Below are positions 34,388 through 46,100 of a stretch of DNA of 64,000 nucleotides, piece by piece (within the stretch, counting starts at the first letter, position 1; every line of letters begins with the position of its first letter). The position numbers and the translations under genes were made by a program. The DNA comes from Perognathus longimembris pacificus. Taxonomy: Eukaryota > Chordata > Mammalia > Rodentia > Heteromyidae. The stretch covers positions 73,596,575-73,660,574 of the forward strand of contig NC_063166.1 in assembly GCF_023159225.1 (NCBI RefSeq). Direction: 5' to 3'. Below the pieces are notes generated by a model, which was not told the origin of the DNA, did not search any database, and saw only the letters and a program-made list of their open reading frames with translations.

Positions 34388-34594
34388 AGGGCTGGGAATG
34401 TGGCTTGGTGGTAGAGTGCTTGCCTAGCAGGCATGAAGCCCCGGGTTCGATTCCTCAGTACCTACCACACACATAGAAAAAGCCAGAAGTGGCGCTGTGG
34501 CTCAAGTGGTAGAGTGCTAGCCTGGAGCAAGAAGAAGTTCAGGGACAGTGCTCAGGCCCTGAGTTCAAGTCCCAGGACTGGCAAAAAAAAAAAA
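34388..34594 (+). repeat. IDL-Geo SINE, GGCTTGGTGGTAGAG subtype
   Basis: Full dimer; the left half keeps the ID-like GCTTGCCTAGCAGGCATGA sequence, and the linker has an extra CCTACCACACACA. Poly(A) tail of about 13. Confidence 0.85.
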
Positions 34595-34598
34595 AGTC

Positions 34599-34655
34599 TT
34601 GCAAGCAAAAGTTAAATTACAACTCTGTGCACAGCAAAAAGTTAAATTACAACGA
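34599..34655 (+). repeat. Short tandem duplication of about 27 bases
   Basis: AAAGTTAAATTACAAC occurs twice (about 34608 and 34637), each followed or preceded by a CTGTGCACA/ATGTGCATA-like word. Small local duplication just after the SINE tail. Confidence 0.6.
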
Positions 34656-34869
34656 TGTGCATATTTGACCCTAGGGACCCCATCGCAGACTGGGGGCTTA
34701 GGGGTGTCAGGAAAAGCTGCCCTCAGGACAGGAGCTTTGAACGCCATGAAACCCAGCCAAGGGCGCTCCTCTTTGACAAAGCAAGACTGGGGGAAAGCAT
34801 TTGCCCCTGATCCCCGAGCGAGCTGGAAACAAAGCCAGGAAGACCTGGGTCGGCTCAGTTCCAAAGTCC

Positions 34870-35230
34870 CAGCTTTTGTCCCCCGGTTCCTGTAGGGAGG
34901 GACCGGTGGCGGGCCGAAGGGCGCGGGGCTGGGCCGGGCGTGGGGCGTGGGGTGGGGCGGTGTCTTGCGGGTCTGGCCCAGCCCCAGCCTCTGGAGGATA
35001 AAGGGCGCTCTTTGGAGAGGGGGCGGGCCGGAGGAGGGGTCTTTGGAGGTGGGGGTGGAGCCTGGGCGCGGGGTGGGCCGCGGAGGCCGCACCTGGCTGG
35101 TGGAAGGGGCGGAGCCGGAAGCAGCAGGTGGTTGGCACCCTGAAGACGCACACCCGTGGAGCCTGTGCTCACAGGTAGAGGCGGTGACTCCAGGTCCAGG
35201 AAGTCCGGTAGACAGATTCCCAGGTAGGGG
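34870..35230 (+). promoter_or_regulatory. LPIN3: Probable LPIN3 promoter and noncoding first exon
   Basis: GC- and CpG-rich block with GC boxes (GGGGCGGAGCC, GGGGGCGGGCC) 4.5 kb before the start-codon exon. Two plausible plus-strand splice donors occur, CAG|GTAGAG at 35175 and CAG|GTAGGG at 35224. Human LPIN3 also begins with an untranslated exon a few kilobases upstream. The start site and the donor actually used are not decided by the sequence. Confidence 0.55.
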
Positions 35231-35629
35231 CCCAGCCCAGGCCGGGGAAGAGATGCTTCTCTTCCATCCTGTCCATCTGTCCTGCCTCCTGATCTTTTTT
35301 CCTTTATGTGTGTGGGACGCCTGGGTTGGAGGGGCGGCCCTGGCTTCCTCTCTCTTTCTGGCACGTGGGCTCCCTCGGTCAGGAGCACTCGGGATCTGGA
35401 GGGAAGGTGTTGTCAAAACCTCCACGGGAGGTTGATCAAGACCAGCGTCACTTCGGGGGCCAGCCGTGTGACCTTGAGGAGGACGCCCTCTCTGGCAAGG
35501 TCTGTCAGGGCAAGGTCTGACCTTTACCCTGAGTGCCTGGAGGCTGAGGGCATGAATCCGTGTGCAGGAGCTGAGGTGGCACTTTCTGTCTGCCCCGGCA
35601 GGAGGAATATGGCTACTTGGGAACAGAGA

Positions 35630-35685
35630 TCTAGCTCAGTGGTAGAGTTCTTGTCTAAGACCCTGGATTGGATCCCCAGGAAAAA
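35630..35685 (+). repeat. ID-like monomer
   Basis: GATCTAGCTCAGTGGTAGAG and TGGATTGGATCCCCAGGAAA form A-box and B-box regions of one ID unit. Confidence 0.65.
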
Positions 35686-36060
35686 GAAGAAGATGGAGGA
35701 GGAGGACAAGGAGCAGGAGGAGGAGAAATGCTCAGCCTTCTACTCCTTCCATCCTCTGTAAAGAGCCCACTCTTCTCCTGCCTATATCTGGGAGCTGAGA
35801 GCTCAGACCCAGGAAGCTTTCTCTGGCTTCCCTATGATAGAGGGTGGGAAGGCCTGCAGATGTTCCCAGGAGTAGGGTCTGCAGCTTGGGCGGGCTCCCT
35901 GCGAGGCCTGCCTAGAGCTACATACTCATCTTGCAAATTGTGGGACCACCGTTCTTCCAGGCCTTGAATACCAAGTCAGAGTGTCTAAACCGCCAACTGC
36001 ACAAATGGGTCGCCCTATGGCAGGGATGTCAGAACCAGCCAGGGTGAAAGGGGCTGTGGT

Positions 36061-36079
36061 GAGAAAGAAAGAAAGAAAA

Positions 36080-36123
<44 letters not shown>

Positions 36124-36127
36124 GAAA
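36061..36127 (+). repeat. (GAAA)n microsatellite
   Basis: GAAA tetranucleotide array of about 65 bases. Confidence 0.95.
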
Positions 36128-36752
36128 GCTAGTGCTGAGTGACACATTTATTGCATGAATACAGATTTATCCAGATTATCTCATCATTACACATTCCTGA
36201 TGTTATCCTCACTTCAGAGCTGAAACTATAAGACTCAGGGAGGTGAACCCTCTTGGCCATGATGCTCTTACCCATAATTCCCTGCTGCCATCCCCAATCG
36301 AGGCATCTGGTAATAAAAGCTTGGAGACAATTTGATTGTCACAAACTGGTTTGGGGGAGAGGAGGTGTTACCAGCATGTAATGGACAGAGAACGGGATAC
36401 CGCTAAACATTCTACAGCGTATAGCTCCCCCACAACAAAGAATTCTCTGGCCCTGACCAGCTGTAATACTGAGCTTGAGAAGCTGTACTAGAGCAAGCAG
36501 GGTCTGCTGCCCTTCTTCCCAGTCCAGCTCTCCAGATAGCACAGACATGAGCCTTCAGCTGGCCAGACCTTTGCCCGTGCCCCTGCTGTGTGCCTCCCAT
36601 GTTCACTCCTTTATTTCTGGAAGCTTCTGAGTCCTCTCTGCTTTTCCTGAGCTGCCACCAGATAGACACCTGTCCTTGTCAGTCTGTCTGTCTCCCTAGA
36701 CCTAGAGTCACAGTATACACAGTAGGCCCCTTGCAGATAAAATAATTATTGA

Positions 36753-36994
36753 GACCAGGCTCAGGTGGCATACCCCTGTAATCCTAGCTACTCAGGGGCT
36801 GAGGTCTGAGGATTGATGATTGCGGTTCGAAGCCAGCCTAGGCAAGAAACACTGAGAGACTTTTATCCCCAATAAACTACTCAAAAAAGCCAGAAGTGGC
36901 ACTGTGGCTCAAGCAGTAGAGTGCTTGCCCTGGGCAAAAAAAAAAAGAAATTCAGGGACAAAGCCCATGCCCAGAGTTCAAGCCCCAGGATTGG
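36753..36994 (+). repeat. B1-like/Geo composite SINE
   Basis: Both halves and the linker are present; an A run of 11 interrupts the Geo half after TGCCCTGGGC. Confidence 0.82.
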
Positions 36995-37139
36995 AAAAAA
37001 AAATTGAATTGGGGTGACAGGTTAGGGGTCCAAAGATTACTATCTTACTCTGTTTTCATTTTGGCTATTCAAACTGTACCTCCTAGGTACTGGAGGTACT
37101 GCTCAGGGAGCCAGGGCTGTGGTACTCCTAGGTACTCCT

Positions 37140-37645
37140 AGCACTGGATGTTTAATCCTGAAACCTTAGCTACTCAGGGGGCTGAGATCTGTAGATCGTG
37201 ACTCAAAACCAGCCCAGACAGGAAAGTGTGTGAGACTTTTTGTGTGTATGTGTCTGTTGTGGGGCTTGAACTCAAGGCCAAGTGCTGTCCCTGAGCTTTT
37301 TTGCTCAAGGTTAGCATTCTACCACTTGAGCCACAGCTCAAGGCGTTGTTTTTGTGTTTTTTTTGTGTGTTTTTTTTTTTGGTGGTTAATTGGAGATAAG
37401 TGTCTCATAGAATTCTTGCCTGGACTGGCTTTGAACTTTGATCCTCAGATCTCAGCCTCTGGAGTAGCCAGGATGACAGGTGTGAGCCACTGATGCTCAG
37501 TCTGCCTGTGAGCTTTTCATCTCCAATGAATCACCAAAAAAGTCAAGAGCAGAGCTGCTGTTTAAGTGGTAGAGTGCTAACCTTGAGCACAAAAGCTCAA
37601 GGACAGCAATCAAGCCCCGAGTTCAAGTCCCAGTACACATATACA
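37140..37645 (+). repeat. B1-like/Geo SINE split by an inverted copy
   Basis: The plus-strand element begins near 37143 and resumes at 37501 with TCTGCCTGTGAGCTTTTCATC, ending in AGTTCAAGTCCCAGTAC. A minus-strand relative lies inside it. Confidence 0.75.
37255..37500 (-). repeat. B1-like/Geo SINE, minus strand, nested in an opposite copy
   Basis: GGGGCTTGAACTCAAGGCC (Geo) through TTAATTGGAGATAAGTGTC to GGTGTGAGCCACTGATGC. Its orientation opposes the host SINE. Confidence 0.78.
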
Positions 37646-37963
37646 CGCCCCCCATGGCCCCTGCTTATGAAGCTCTAATACATACCGAAGGAATCCAGTG
37701 AGTGGTCTGCTGCTGATGACATGTGGTTAGCAGCATTCCCTGATAAATGCTGTCTGTTGGAGTCCTGTCACTCAGGCTCTTGCAAGAGTAGGCTGTGGAC
37801 TGTGAACACTGTGTCAGCTCTTCTCCAACACCAAATGGCACAGGCATTATATGGGGATCTTGTTAAAAATGTAGATGTGGACTCAAAAAGGTTGAAGTGG
37901 GTCCAAGGTTCCACATTTCCAACACACTCTTTGTGGTGCTGCTGCCAATGGCATATAAACCAC

Positions 37964-37965
<2 letters not shown>

Positions 37966-38008
<43 letters not shown>

Positions 38009-38185
38009 ATGCCAGTACTGAGCTTTTTTTGCTCCATCACTTGAGCCACACCTCCACTTCTAGCATTTTGCTGATTAATTGGAGATAGAGTCTCAAGGAC
38101 TTTCCTGATCGGGCTACCAGGATTCTCAGAGCTCAGCCTCCTGAATTGCTTGGATTATAGGAGTGAGTCACGGGTGCCTGGCTTG
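37966..38185 (-). repeat. (GT)n run plus minus-strand B1-like/Geo SINE
   Basis: GT run at 37966-38007 abuts the 3' end of the minus-strand SINE (38008-38185), whose Geo half is shortened. Confidence 0.8.
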
Positions 38186-39224
38186 GACCATCTTCTAAAT
38201 GCAGTGCATCACAAAGCTGCACAGGGTGGCTGTAGATTGGGTTGCCTTCCTTCACTGCAGACAGCTGTGGTGTGGTCTAGAAGGAGCCTATGGGATGGCG
38301 TCAGGAGCCCTGAGTCATTACCTACCATACCATCTAAGCACTATGACCTTAATTGAGGTTGGGTAAGTCACTTATCCTTGGATATGTCACTTACCTTCTT
38401 TGAGAGATGATCTTGCATGTCTTCCCCAGGGTTCTGGGCAAGGGAGCTGATCCTGGTAGCCAGAGGGAAAGCAAGTCACTGGCCCAGCCAGCAAGGCAAG
38501 TGTGAGGAGCTGAAGCTGGTACAATGGGTACCATGCCAGCCTGGAGGTGGCTCTCATTCGAGCCCTGACTTTTCTCTGTGGCTACCACAGCCCTGGCTCC
38601 CTGAGCAGGAGAGCTGGAGGGACCGGTCTGGTTGGAGGGGAAGGAACAGTTCTGGCCAAAGGCCAGTTTGTAGCTCTGAAAGCCTACCAGCTGAAACCAA
38701 GGGCTGAAAACTGGGGCCTGCAGACCCGGAGAGCAGGCTGTCGGCCTGACCTGTGGGGTGGGGTCAGGACAGACATCCCCCACCTAGACAACTGAGAAAG
38801 AAGTTGAAGTGTGGGGTCCTCAGCCTTAGGCTATAGGCAAGACCCAGGCATTAAGTAGCTGCCTCAGGAATGTCCCTGAGCCAAGTCTTGGGGACTTGGG
38901 ACGTCCTACCCCTGGCTTCCACAAATCAGCCACAATGGACCAGCAAGTCCCCTTCTAATTTCTAGAAACGGAAAGCAGTAAGGCAGCTCTACTTATTGCC
39001 CAGGTGGAAAAAACAAAACCTCCTCTCCCCACTTCCTTTAAGACTGTATTCATTACTCAGCAGGGAACTTGGGGCTGGTTTATCACAAGGCTACTATCCC
39101 ATTGCCTACCTCCTCCTTTTTCCACAGTGGGCTTCTCTCACTGGCTTGGAATCCCAGGTCTTCTCCTTACCAAGGGTTAGGACCCTGAGCAAATCTCTCG
39201 ACCTTTCTGAGCCCCTGCTGGCTC

Positions 39225-39300
39225 ATGGGTAAACAGGAATAATAATAACACTGGCTCTGCCGGCCTTGCAGGGTTGTTGTGGAGATTAAATGATCATTAA
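39225..39300 (+). repeat. MIR/L2-type fragment
   Basis: GGGTAAACAGGAATAATAAT and GCAGGGTTGTTGTGGAGATT are typical MIR/L2 wording. Confidence 0.5.
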
Positions 39301-39368
39301 CATGCGTCATGGCATTTTGAGGCTCCTACACCCAGGTATTGTCTTACCCTGTGCTCTTATTTGTACAG

Positions 39369-39632
39369 ATGTGGAGATCAGCAGCTGAAGAAGGAAGCCA
39401 GCTGTTCAAGAGTCCAGCGGCAGTTTGGTGGGTGAGCCAAGGCTAGACCACATCCATCTTGGGGAATCCCTTCTCTCTCTTTCCACGGCTCAGCTGCTGT
39501 GACTACACAGAGGCTCCCTGTCTGTAGCAGGACAAAACATAAGCCTGGACATCTGGTGGTCAGGCTGCCAACGCTCTCCACGGAGGAAGCCTTTGTGCCG
39601 GGTGGCAGTGCCCGTCTCTACCAGCACCAGCC
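39369..39632 (+). other. LPIN3: LPIN3 5' UTR part of the start-codon exon
   Basis: If the acceptor TTATTTGTACAG at 39357-39368 is used, this is untranslated sequence leading to the start codon. A nearer alternative acceptor is CCACGGCTCAG, ending at 39493. The start context is GCC before ATG with G at -3. Confidence 0.45.
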
Positions 39633-40093
39633 ATGAACTACGTGGGACAGCTGGCCGAGACGGTGGTTGGGACTGTGAAGGAGCTGTACCGGGGTCTCAA
39701 CCCCGCCACACTGAGCGGAGGTATCGACGTACTGGTGGTAAAGCAGGCGGATGGCTCCTTTAGGTGCTCACCTTTCCACGTGCGCTTCGGCAAGCTGGGC
39801 GTCCTGAGGTCGAGAGAGAAGGTGGTAAGTGCAAGGTGGTCACTGCGAGTGGGCTTTCCAGGATAGGGCAGCGGTCAAGGACGAGTGGCTCACGCCTGTC
39901 ATCCTTGCTACTTGAGATCCAAGGATTGGAGTGTGAGGTCAGCCCCGGTAGGAAACTCTGTGAGATTCTTTATCTCCACTTAACCAGCAAAAAAACCAGA
40001 AGTGGGTCTGTGGCTCAACTGGTAGAGCACCAGCCTTGAGCGAAAAAGCAAAGGGATAGAGAGACTAGGCCCTGGGTTCAAGGCCCTAGTTCC

Positions 40094-40148
<55 letters not shown>

Positions 40149-43100
40149 CAAAACGATACAGTAGCCATGGCAGTCCAAGGCCAAGGAGAGGACTTAGCCT
40201 TCTAAATTGGTGGAGGAAGGGCTCTGTCTTCTGGACAAATTTATCTTCTTTACTGTACTCATTAACTTGGGGATGGTTTGGGGGTTCGGATGGGTCTGGA
40301 AGGATTTCCATATGTCCAGGGAAGAAGCGCAGTTGGGCAGCCACAGATGCTGTGGCCATGGGTTCTTGTGGCCATGCTGGGTTCTTGCTAAATCATGTTA
40401 TATCTTCAAGATGATAACTCCACCCATAACCGTGGATGGGCTCCACCTGCCTGGTGGTGATGGTGTGGTGTGGGAGGGTAAATAGGAACTGTTGGTGCTG
40501 CCTCAGGCCACGTCTGTGGGGACTCTCCAAGGTTAACTTGCTGCCTATAATCCTAGCTACTCAGCAGTCTGAGATCTGAGGCTTGTGGTTCAAAGCCAGC
40601 CAGCACAGGCAAGAAGTCTGTGAGACTCTTATCTCTAATTAGCCACCAGAAAGCTGGAGATGGAGCTATGGCTCGAGTGGTAGAGCATAAGCTTTGTGAA
40701 AAAAAAAAAAAAAAAAGCTAAGGGAGGCTGGGAATGTGGCTTAGTGGTAGAGTGCTTGCCTAGTGTGCATGAAGCCCTGGGTTTGATTCTTCAATACCAC
40801 AGTAACAGAAAAAGCCAGACGTGGCACTGTGGCTCAAGGAGTAGAGTGCTAGCCTTGAGCAAAAAAAAAGCCCAGGGACAGTGCCCAGGCCCTGAGTTCA
40901 AGCCCCATGACTGGCAAAATATAACAATCAAAACACCACCACCAACAACAACAAAAGCAAACAAACAAAACAAAACCAACACTGGAAAAAAATGGTTGGC
41001 TTCTCACCCTCAGTAAAGCCGCATGATCGTCACCAGGCTCAGGTGACCATGACAAAAACTAGGTAGAAGCAGCCAGTTCCACGTGTAAATGGCAGTAAAG
41101 TGATCCCAGATCCCCTCTTCACCTTGAGGCAACGGTGAACTTGCCAGAACCCTACTTGGGAAGTGTAACCTAGGGGAGGCAATGTACCTCAGAGATGAAG
41201 AGTTTGGGGCTATGGACTCAGATGTTTTGGGGCTCATAGACTCCCTTGCTATGAAACTACTTCCTCATAAAGGACTGAACACCCCCCTCCCCAGCCTCAG
41301 TTTCCTCATCTATAAAATGGACATAATGATAGAAGCCACAGCCGAGGGTGTCTGTGAAGATTGGACAAGATGATGCACACATACACACACAGCACTGGAC
41401 ACGTGCCCCATGAGTGCCGGGCTCGCTCTACTTCCCCTCTGCTTGGGGGGGGGAAGGGGCTTGTCCACCCCTTCCTGTGTGGTCCTTTATCGCTCTCACG
41501 TGGGAGCGATGGCCACAGGTAGCCTCGGTAGCGTGTGGTTGCAGGGTGCCCCAAACTCGCCAAGAAAGACATGGATGCGTGGGTCCCTGGAGAAGCCTCA
41601 TGGGCGTTCTGATTTATTCAAATGAGGGGCCAAGAGATATACCCCAAAGGCGGGCACAGGAGAGGGGCCCCTGATTGGTCACAAGGGCTGTCCCTCAAGT
41701 GATGTCAGGGGACTTCCTTTGTGGGCGGAGGCCCAGCCCCCCCAAGGGTTGGGTTCTGGGGTCCCCGGTCATCAGACACGTGCTCGACCCCCAGGGGCGG
41801 GGGCTTCTCTTCCTGTTAAAGGCGGAAGGGGAGGGGACAGGCTAGAGCCAGCTGTGGCCTATTAAAGGCACAGCTGTCCCCAACACATGAGTGGTTCTTT
41901 CTCACCATTGTCCACACAGTCAGCAGCCTGGAGTCTGGGATGAAGCCCATAAAACAGGTCATGCTCCTGGTTTGTGGGTGTGGGAAAGAGAGGAACATGG
42001 AAGCCGGAAGTTGGCTAGCTGAGTTTTGGGGAGAGGTAGTTCCAGCCAGAGCAGAGATTGGGGGAGCAAGGAGTGACATTCCCAGTGGCCTGGAGCATGG
42101 GCATGAGGGACTAGGGTGCTGCCCACATGACCCTGCTTGCCTCCTGCACTTCAGGTGGACATCGAGATCAACGGGGAGCCTGTGGACTTACACATGAAGC
42201 TGGGGGACAGTGGGGAGGCCTTCTTTGTCCAGGAGCTAGAGAGCGACGAGGTGAGTTACCATTGGCTTGCGCCTTCCCCCATCCCTTCCTTCCAGTGTCT
42301 TGGAGTTTGTCAGGGATGCTCTTCTCCAAAGCTCCCAGTGGGCAGAAATTGGGTGCAGAAGTTCAGCTGGCAACCTCATGATAGGCCTGTTGCTGGAGAC
42401 CAGAGAGAGGAGCTAGCTTGGTCTGACCCACATCCCAGGAAGTTTAGGAAGGTCTCTGAAGCTGGGTGCTCGTGGGTCACGCCTGTAATCCTAGCGACTC
42501 AGGAGGCTGAGATCTGAGGATCACGGTTCAAAGCCAGCCTGGGCAGGAAAGTCCGTGAGCCTCTTACCTCCAGTTAACCCCCAGAAAACCAGAAGTGGAG
42601 CTGTGGCTCAAAATGACAGAGTGCTAGCCTTGAGCAAAAGAGCCCAGGCCCTGAGTTCTAGGTCCATGACTAATGAGAGAGAGAGAGAGACAGAGATAGA
42701 GACAGAGACAAACAGAGAGAGAGGGAGAGAGAGAGAGAGAAAGAGGAGAGAGAGAGAAAGAAGAGAGAGAGAGAGAGAGAGAGGCACCAGAGCAGTGAGG
42801 ATACCTTCCTTGAACAGCTCAGAGAGGATCAGGGTAATGAGAAATGGTCAGGACACTGTTAGCATAAGGTCTGGCTTGTTTGGGTTTGCTATTGACTTTT
42901 GTAGTCAGAACACAAGAAGAGGCAGAGCCCAGCACAAGCCAAGCAAGAGCTTAAACTGCCTGAACTTGACAAACTTTAAGTGAGCTCCTACTATATAATT
43001 AGACACTATGCAGCAGACTCAGACAAGAGTGACCCTTGCCTTCAAAGAAAGGTCCAGACCAGTCTGGGAGACAGGAGTAACTTGGTCACTGCAGCAAAGG

Positions 43101-46100
43101 CTCTGGAGCTGTGGTCAGGGCAAGCTTCCTGGAGAAGGTGGTATCCAGCTGGGTCTTAAAGAAGAAGCAGGTGCCCACTGCACCGCGGGCAAAGGAGCTG
43201 ATGAAAGGCAAGGCCCATGTTTCTGCCCAGTTCTCCGGATGTCGGGTGGTTTCCTGGGGCTTCTCTGCCTCTTTGGGGGAGCTCTGTGGCCAGTGGTGGC
43301 CACCATAACTGCAAGGCCATGATGCCACCATCTCTGTTCATCCTCCACATCTGCTCCTGACCCCAAATTAGCTCAGTGCTGGCTCTGGGCCTCAGGTGGG
43401 GCTCAGGAGGAGCGGGTATAAGGCGACTCTCTCCTCCCCCCCAGCCTGAGGCCTCAGCACTGCCTTCCTCCCCATCTGTCCCACAGGAGGATGTGCCTGC
43501 TCGCCTCTGTACCTCACCCATCCCCTGGGGGGGACTGTCTGGTGGCCCCTCGGACTCTCAGCTGGGCACAGCCAGCGAGCCCGAGGGTCTCGTCATCACA
43601 GGGCGGAGGAAGAGGCGACGCAGGAGGAAGCCCAAGCGCAAGGAGGGCACAGTCACCACCGATTCCAGTTCTGAGGAGCTGGAGGCGGTCCCAGAGAGTG
43701 AGCCCTCCTCACAGGAAAAGCCGAAGCCCGAGTCCCCAAGGTGGGTAGAAACCAGGTGGATGTTGGGAAGGTAGGGGGCACCAACCCGGGCTCCAGGGGC
43801 TGTTTCCTCTGCAGGTGCTGTGTGACTCTGGGAAAGGGCCTTGACCTTTCTGGGCTTTAGTTGCTTCACACACACACACACACACACCCCACCAACCCCT
43901 AATGTCCAGGCTGTGGTACCTGGGGCACCTGCTCCATCAGTGAGCATTTTCCTGTGGTCCTTTGGCAGTGTCCAGGTGGAAGGGACAGCCTCACCACAGC
44001 CCAAAGACATCTACCCTTACTCGGATGGCGAGTGGCCCCTCCAGCCCAGGTAAGCGCTCAGGTGGGCCGCAGAACAGTGTTGCAGACTCAAGTTGAGTGT
44101 TCCCAGTGTACATCTATGGATGACGAGTGACTTAGAGAACTCACTGAAGGTGTTTACTGGCCATTTGCACTTCTCCTGTGTGAAATGATCGAGTCTTTTG
44201 ACAATAGAAAAAACATTGGGGTCAGGCACTGGTGGCTCACACCTGTAATCCTAGCTACTCAGGAGGCTGAGATCTGAGGATCGTGGTTCAAAGCCAGCTC
44301 AGGCAGAAAGGACCTTGTAAGACTCTTTAACCACTTTTAACCATTCAAAAGTCAGAAGTAGAGCTGTGGCTCAAAGTGGTAGAGCACTAGCCTTGAGCAA
44401 AAGAGCTCAGGGACAGGGCCCAGGCCCTGAATTCAAGCCCCATAAAAATCCCCCCCTAAAAAAAATAATGGAGGGGGGAGGCATGATAGCACTTGAACCT
44501 ATTTTTTTTAATTCTAGTAAAGCCCATTTACCATTAAATTGGCCATTATAACCAATTCAAAGAATCAATTTCAGTCCATTTCCATTGCTGTGCAACTGTC
44601 ACTACCATTTATTTAGTTCTAGAACTTTTTACCACCTGAAAGGAATGAATTCCTGTGCCCACGATGTAGTTACAGCTTTCCCTTCCTTTTGTTAAAAAAC
44701 AACAAAACAAAACTGGATTGCCTTGTTATTGCTGATTTGCTGGAGCTCTTTATATATGTATATACTCCTTCTAGCTTTGTATAGTCCACACAGGTGTAAC
44801 ATGTGTTGTGCCTATTTTCCTCCCAGGATGGGCTGGGTGGCTGGGAGTGGCAGCTCACCAGGGGAATCTCTGAGAACTTGTTCTATGCAGCCTCTCATCA
44901 GATGGGTTCATGTCCCCTAAGAGTGACTCAGAGCTGGAGCTGAGGACCCCTGAGGCCAGTCCCCTGAGAGCGGAGTCCCACATGCAGTGGGCCTGGGGGA
45001 GGCTCCCTAAGGTGAGTTCCTCCTCAGTCTCCGCCTTCCGGGGCCCTCTGCACCCCTCCTCCCCCCACCCATAGGTCAGGATTGTCAAGATGGTGCTCAG
45101 GCCACCTTCCTAGAGGCTTTGTGGGCACGGAGGGCTGGCTCTGCCCCAGCCCACATCTTCCCATATCTGTTTCAAGGTGGCCAAAGCAGAGCGGCCAGAA
45201 TCCTTGATGGTTCCTGACAGTGGCGGCGGCGGGGTAACTTCTCCTCTTCCAGGGAGACCCAGCACCTCTTCCTCTGTGGCTGTGGACCCTTCGGAACCCC
45301 CAATCCTGCAGACACAGTCTAGTGCTAACCAGCTTCGGCCTGATGTGGAATCCCACTGGAAGGAGGCTTTAGGGGGTCCCCCTCTCCCTATCCTAGTGAG
45401 CGAAGAAGCCAGCACTCAGAGCTCCGGAGGTACTGCCCTCTCTCCTGCCACCAAATCATGGAGTTGGGCTACACTGGAGGGCCCCACTCCCTCTGGGAAG
45501 CCAGAGGCCCCCAAGGGGAAAGGTGAGTGATAGCTGGGAGCCCCCCCTTTCACCACTTCCCTTAACCTCAGGTTATCCTTTGGGCCAGCTCTGGAACTTC
45601 ACATGTTTTGAGCACCTGCTGTATGCCAGGCATTGTGCTTGGCTCCAGTGCTCGTGAGCCATGGGGGAGACGAATGTCACCTGCACTAACAAGAAAATGC
45701 ATGATACAGGCCAGGACATGATATACCCAGGACAGAGCAATTGGTTAGAATGGAGACGATTTATGTCATATGGTCAGGAAAGGCCTCTCTAGGTGGGTAA
45801 TATGGATGCAGAAAACCAAGATTCATATCTCAAGCTGGGTGTCTGTGGCCCACACCTCGTTACTCAGGAGGCTAAGATCTGAAGATTAAGGTTCAAAGCC
45901 AGTTTGGGCAGACAAATCTGACTCTTATCTCCAAGGGCTAGAGGTGGAATTGTGGCTCAAGTGGTAAAGCGCCAGCCTTGAGTGAAAAAACTAAACCTCA
46001 GCACTAGTCCCTGTCTGAAACCAGGAAAAAATAAAAGATCCAGGCCTCACCAGATGGGAGAGAATACTAGGCATAGAGAAGTGCAAAGCGGGAGAAAGAT

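Larger units (their letters stand above)
25970..34870. other. Intergenic region between ZHX3 promoter and LPIN3
   Basis: No coding exon is supported. It contains SINEs, simple repeats, old LINE-like fragments and two candidate regulatory spots (31966-32003 and 34085-34098) listed separately. Unique sequence at 30.4-31.1 and 33.6-34.2 kb shows only short open frames. Confidence 0.65.
35231..39368 (+). other. Inferred first intron of LPIN3 (5' UTR intron)
   Basis: No coding exon seen. It holds an ID-like unit, several B1-like/Geo SINEs, a GAAA array and a GT run, plus unique sequence at 36.1-36.7 and 38.2-39.2 kb without recognisable genes. It ends at the acceptor TTATTTGTACAG. Confidence 0.5.
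39633..42250 (+). other. LPIN3: LPIN3 exons encoding the N-LIP domain
   Basis: The first two coding exons give residues 1-96, with the conserved lipin start, GGIDV and [10 protein letters not shown] segments and the [15 protein letters not shown] block. N-LIP packs against the catalytic domain in lipins. The exon 1 donor GTAAGT and exon 2 acceptor CACTTCAG are strong. The intron between them holds several SINEs and a candidate LTR. Confidence 0.93.

Noticed and set aside
34565..35425. 286-codon minus-strand frame overlapping the LPIN3 promoter
   Set aside because: Pro/Arg-rich chance frame in GC-rich DNA, including part of a SINE; no recognised family.
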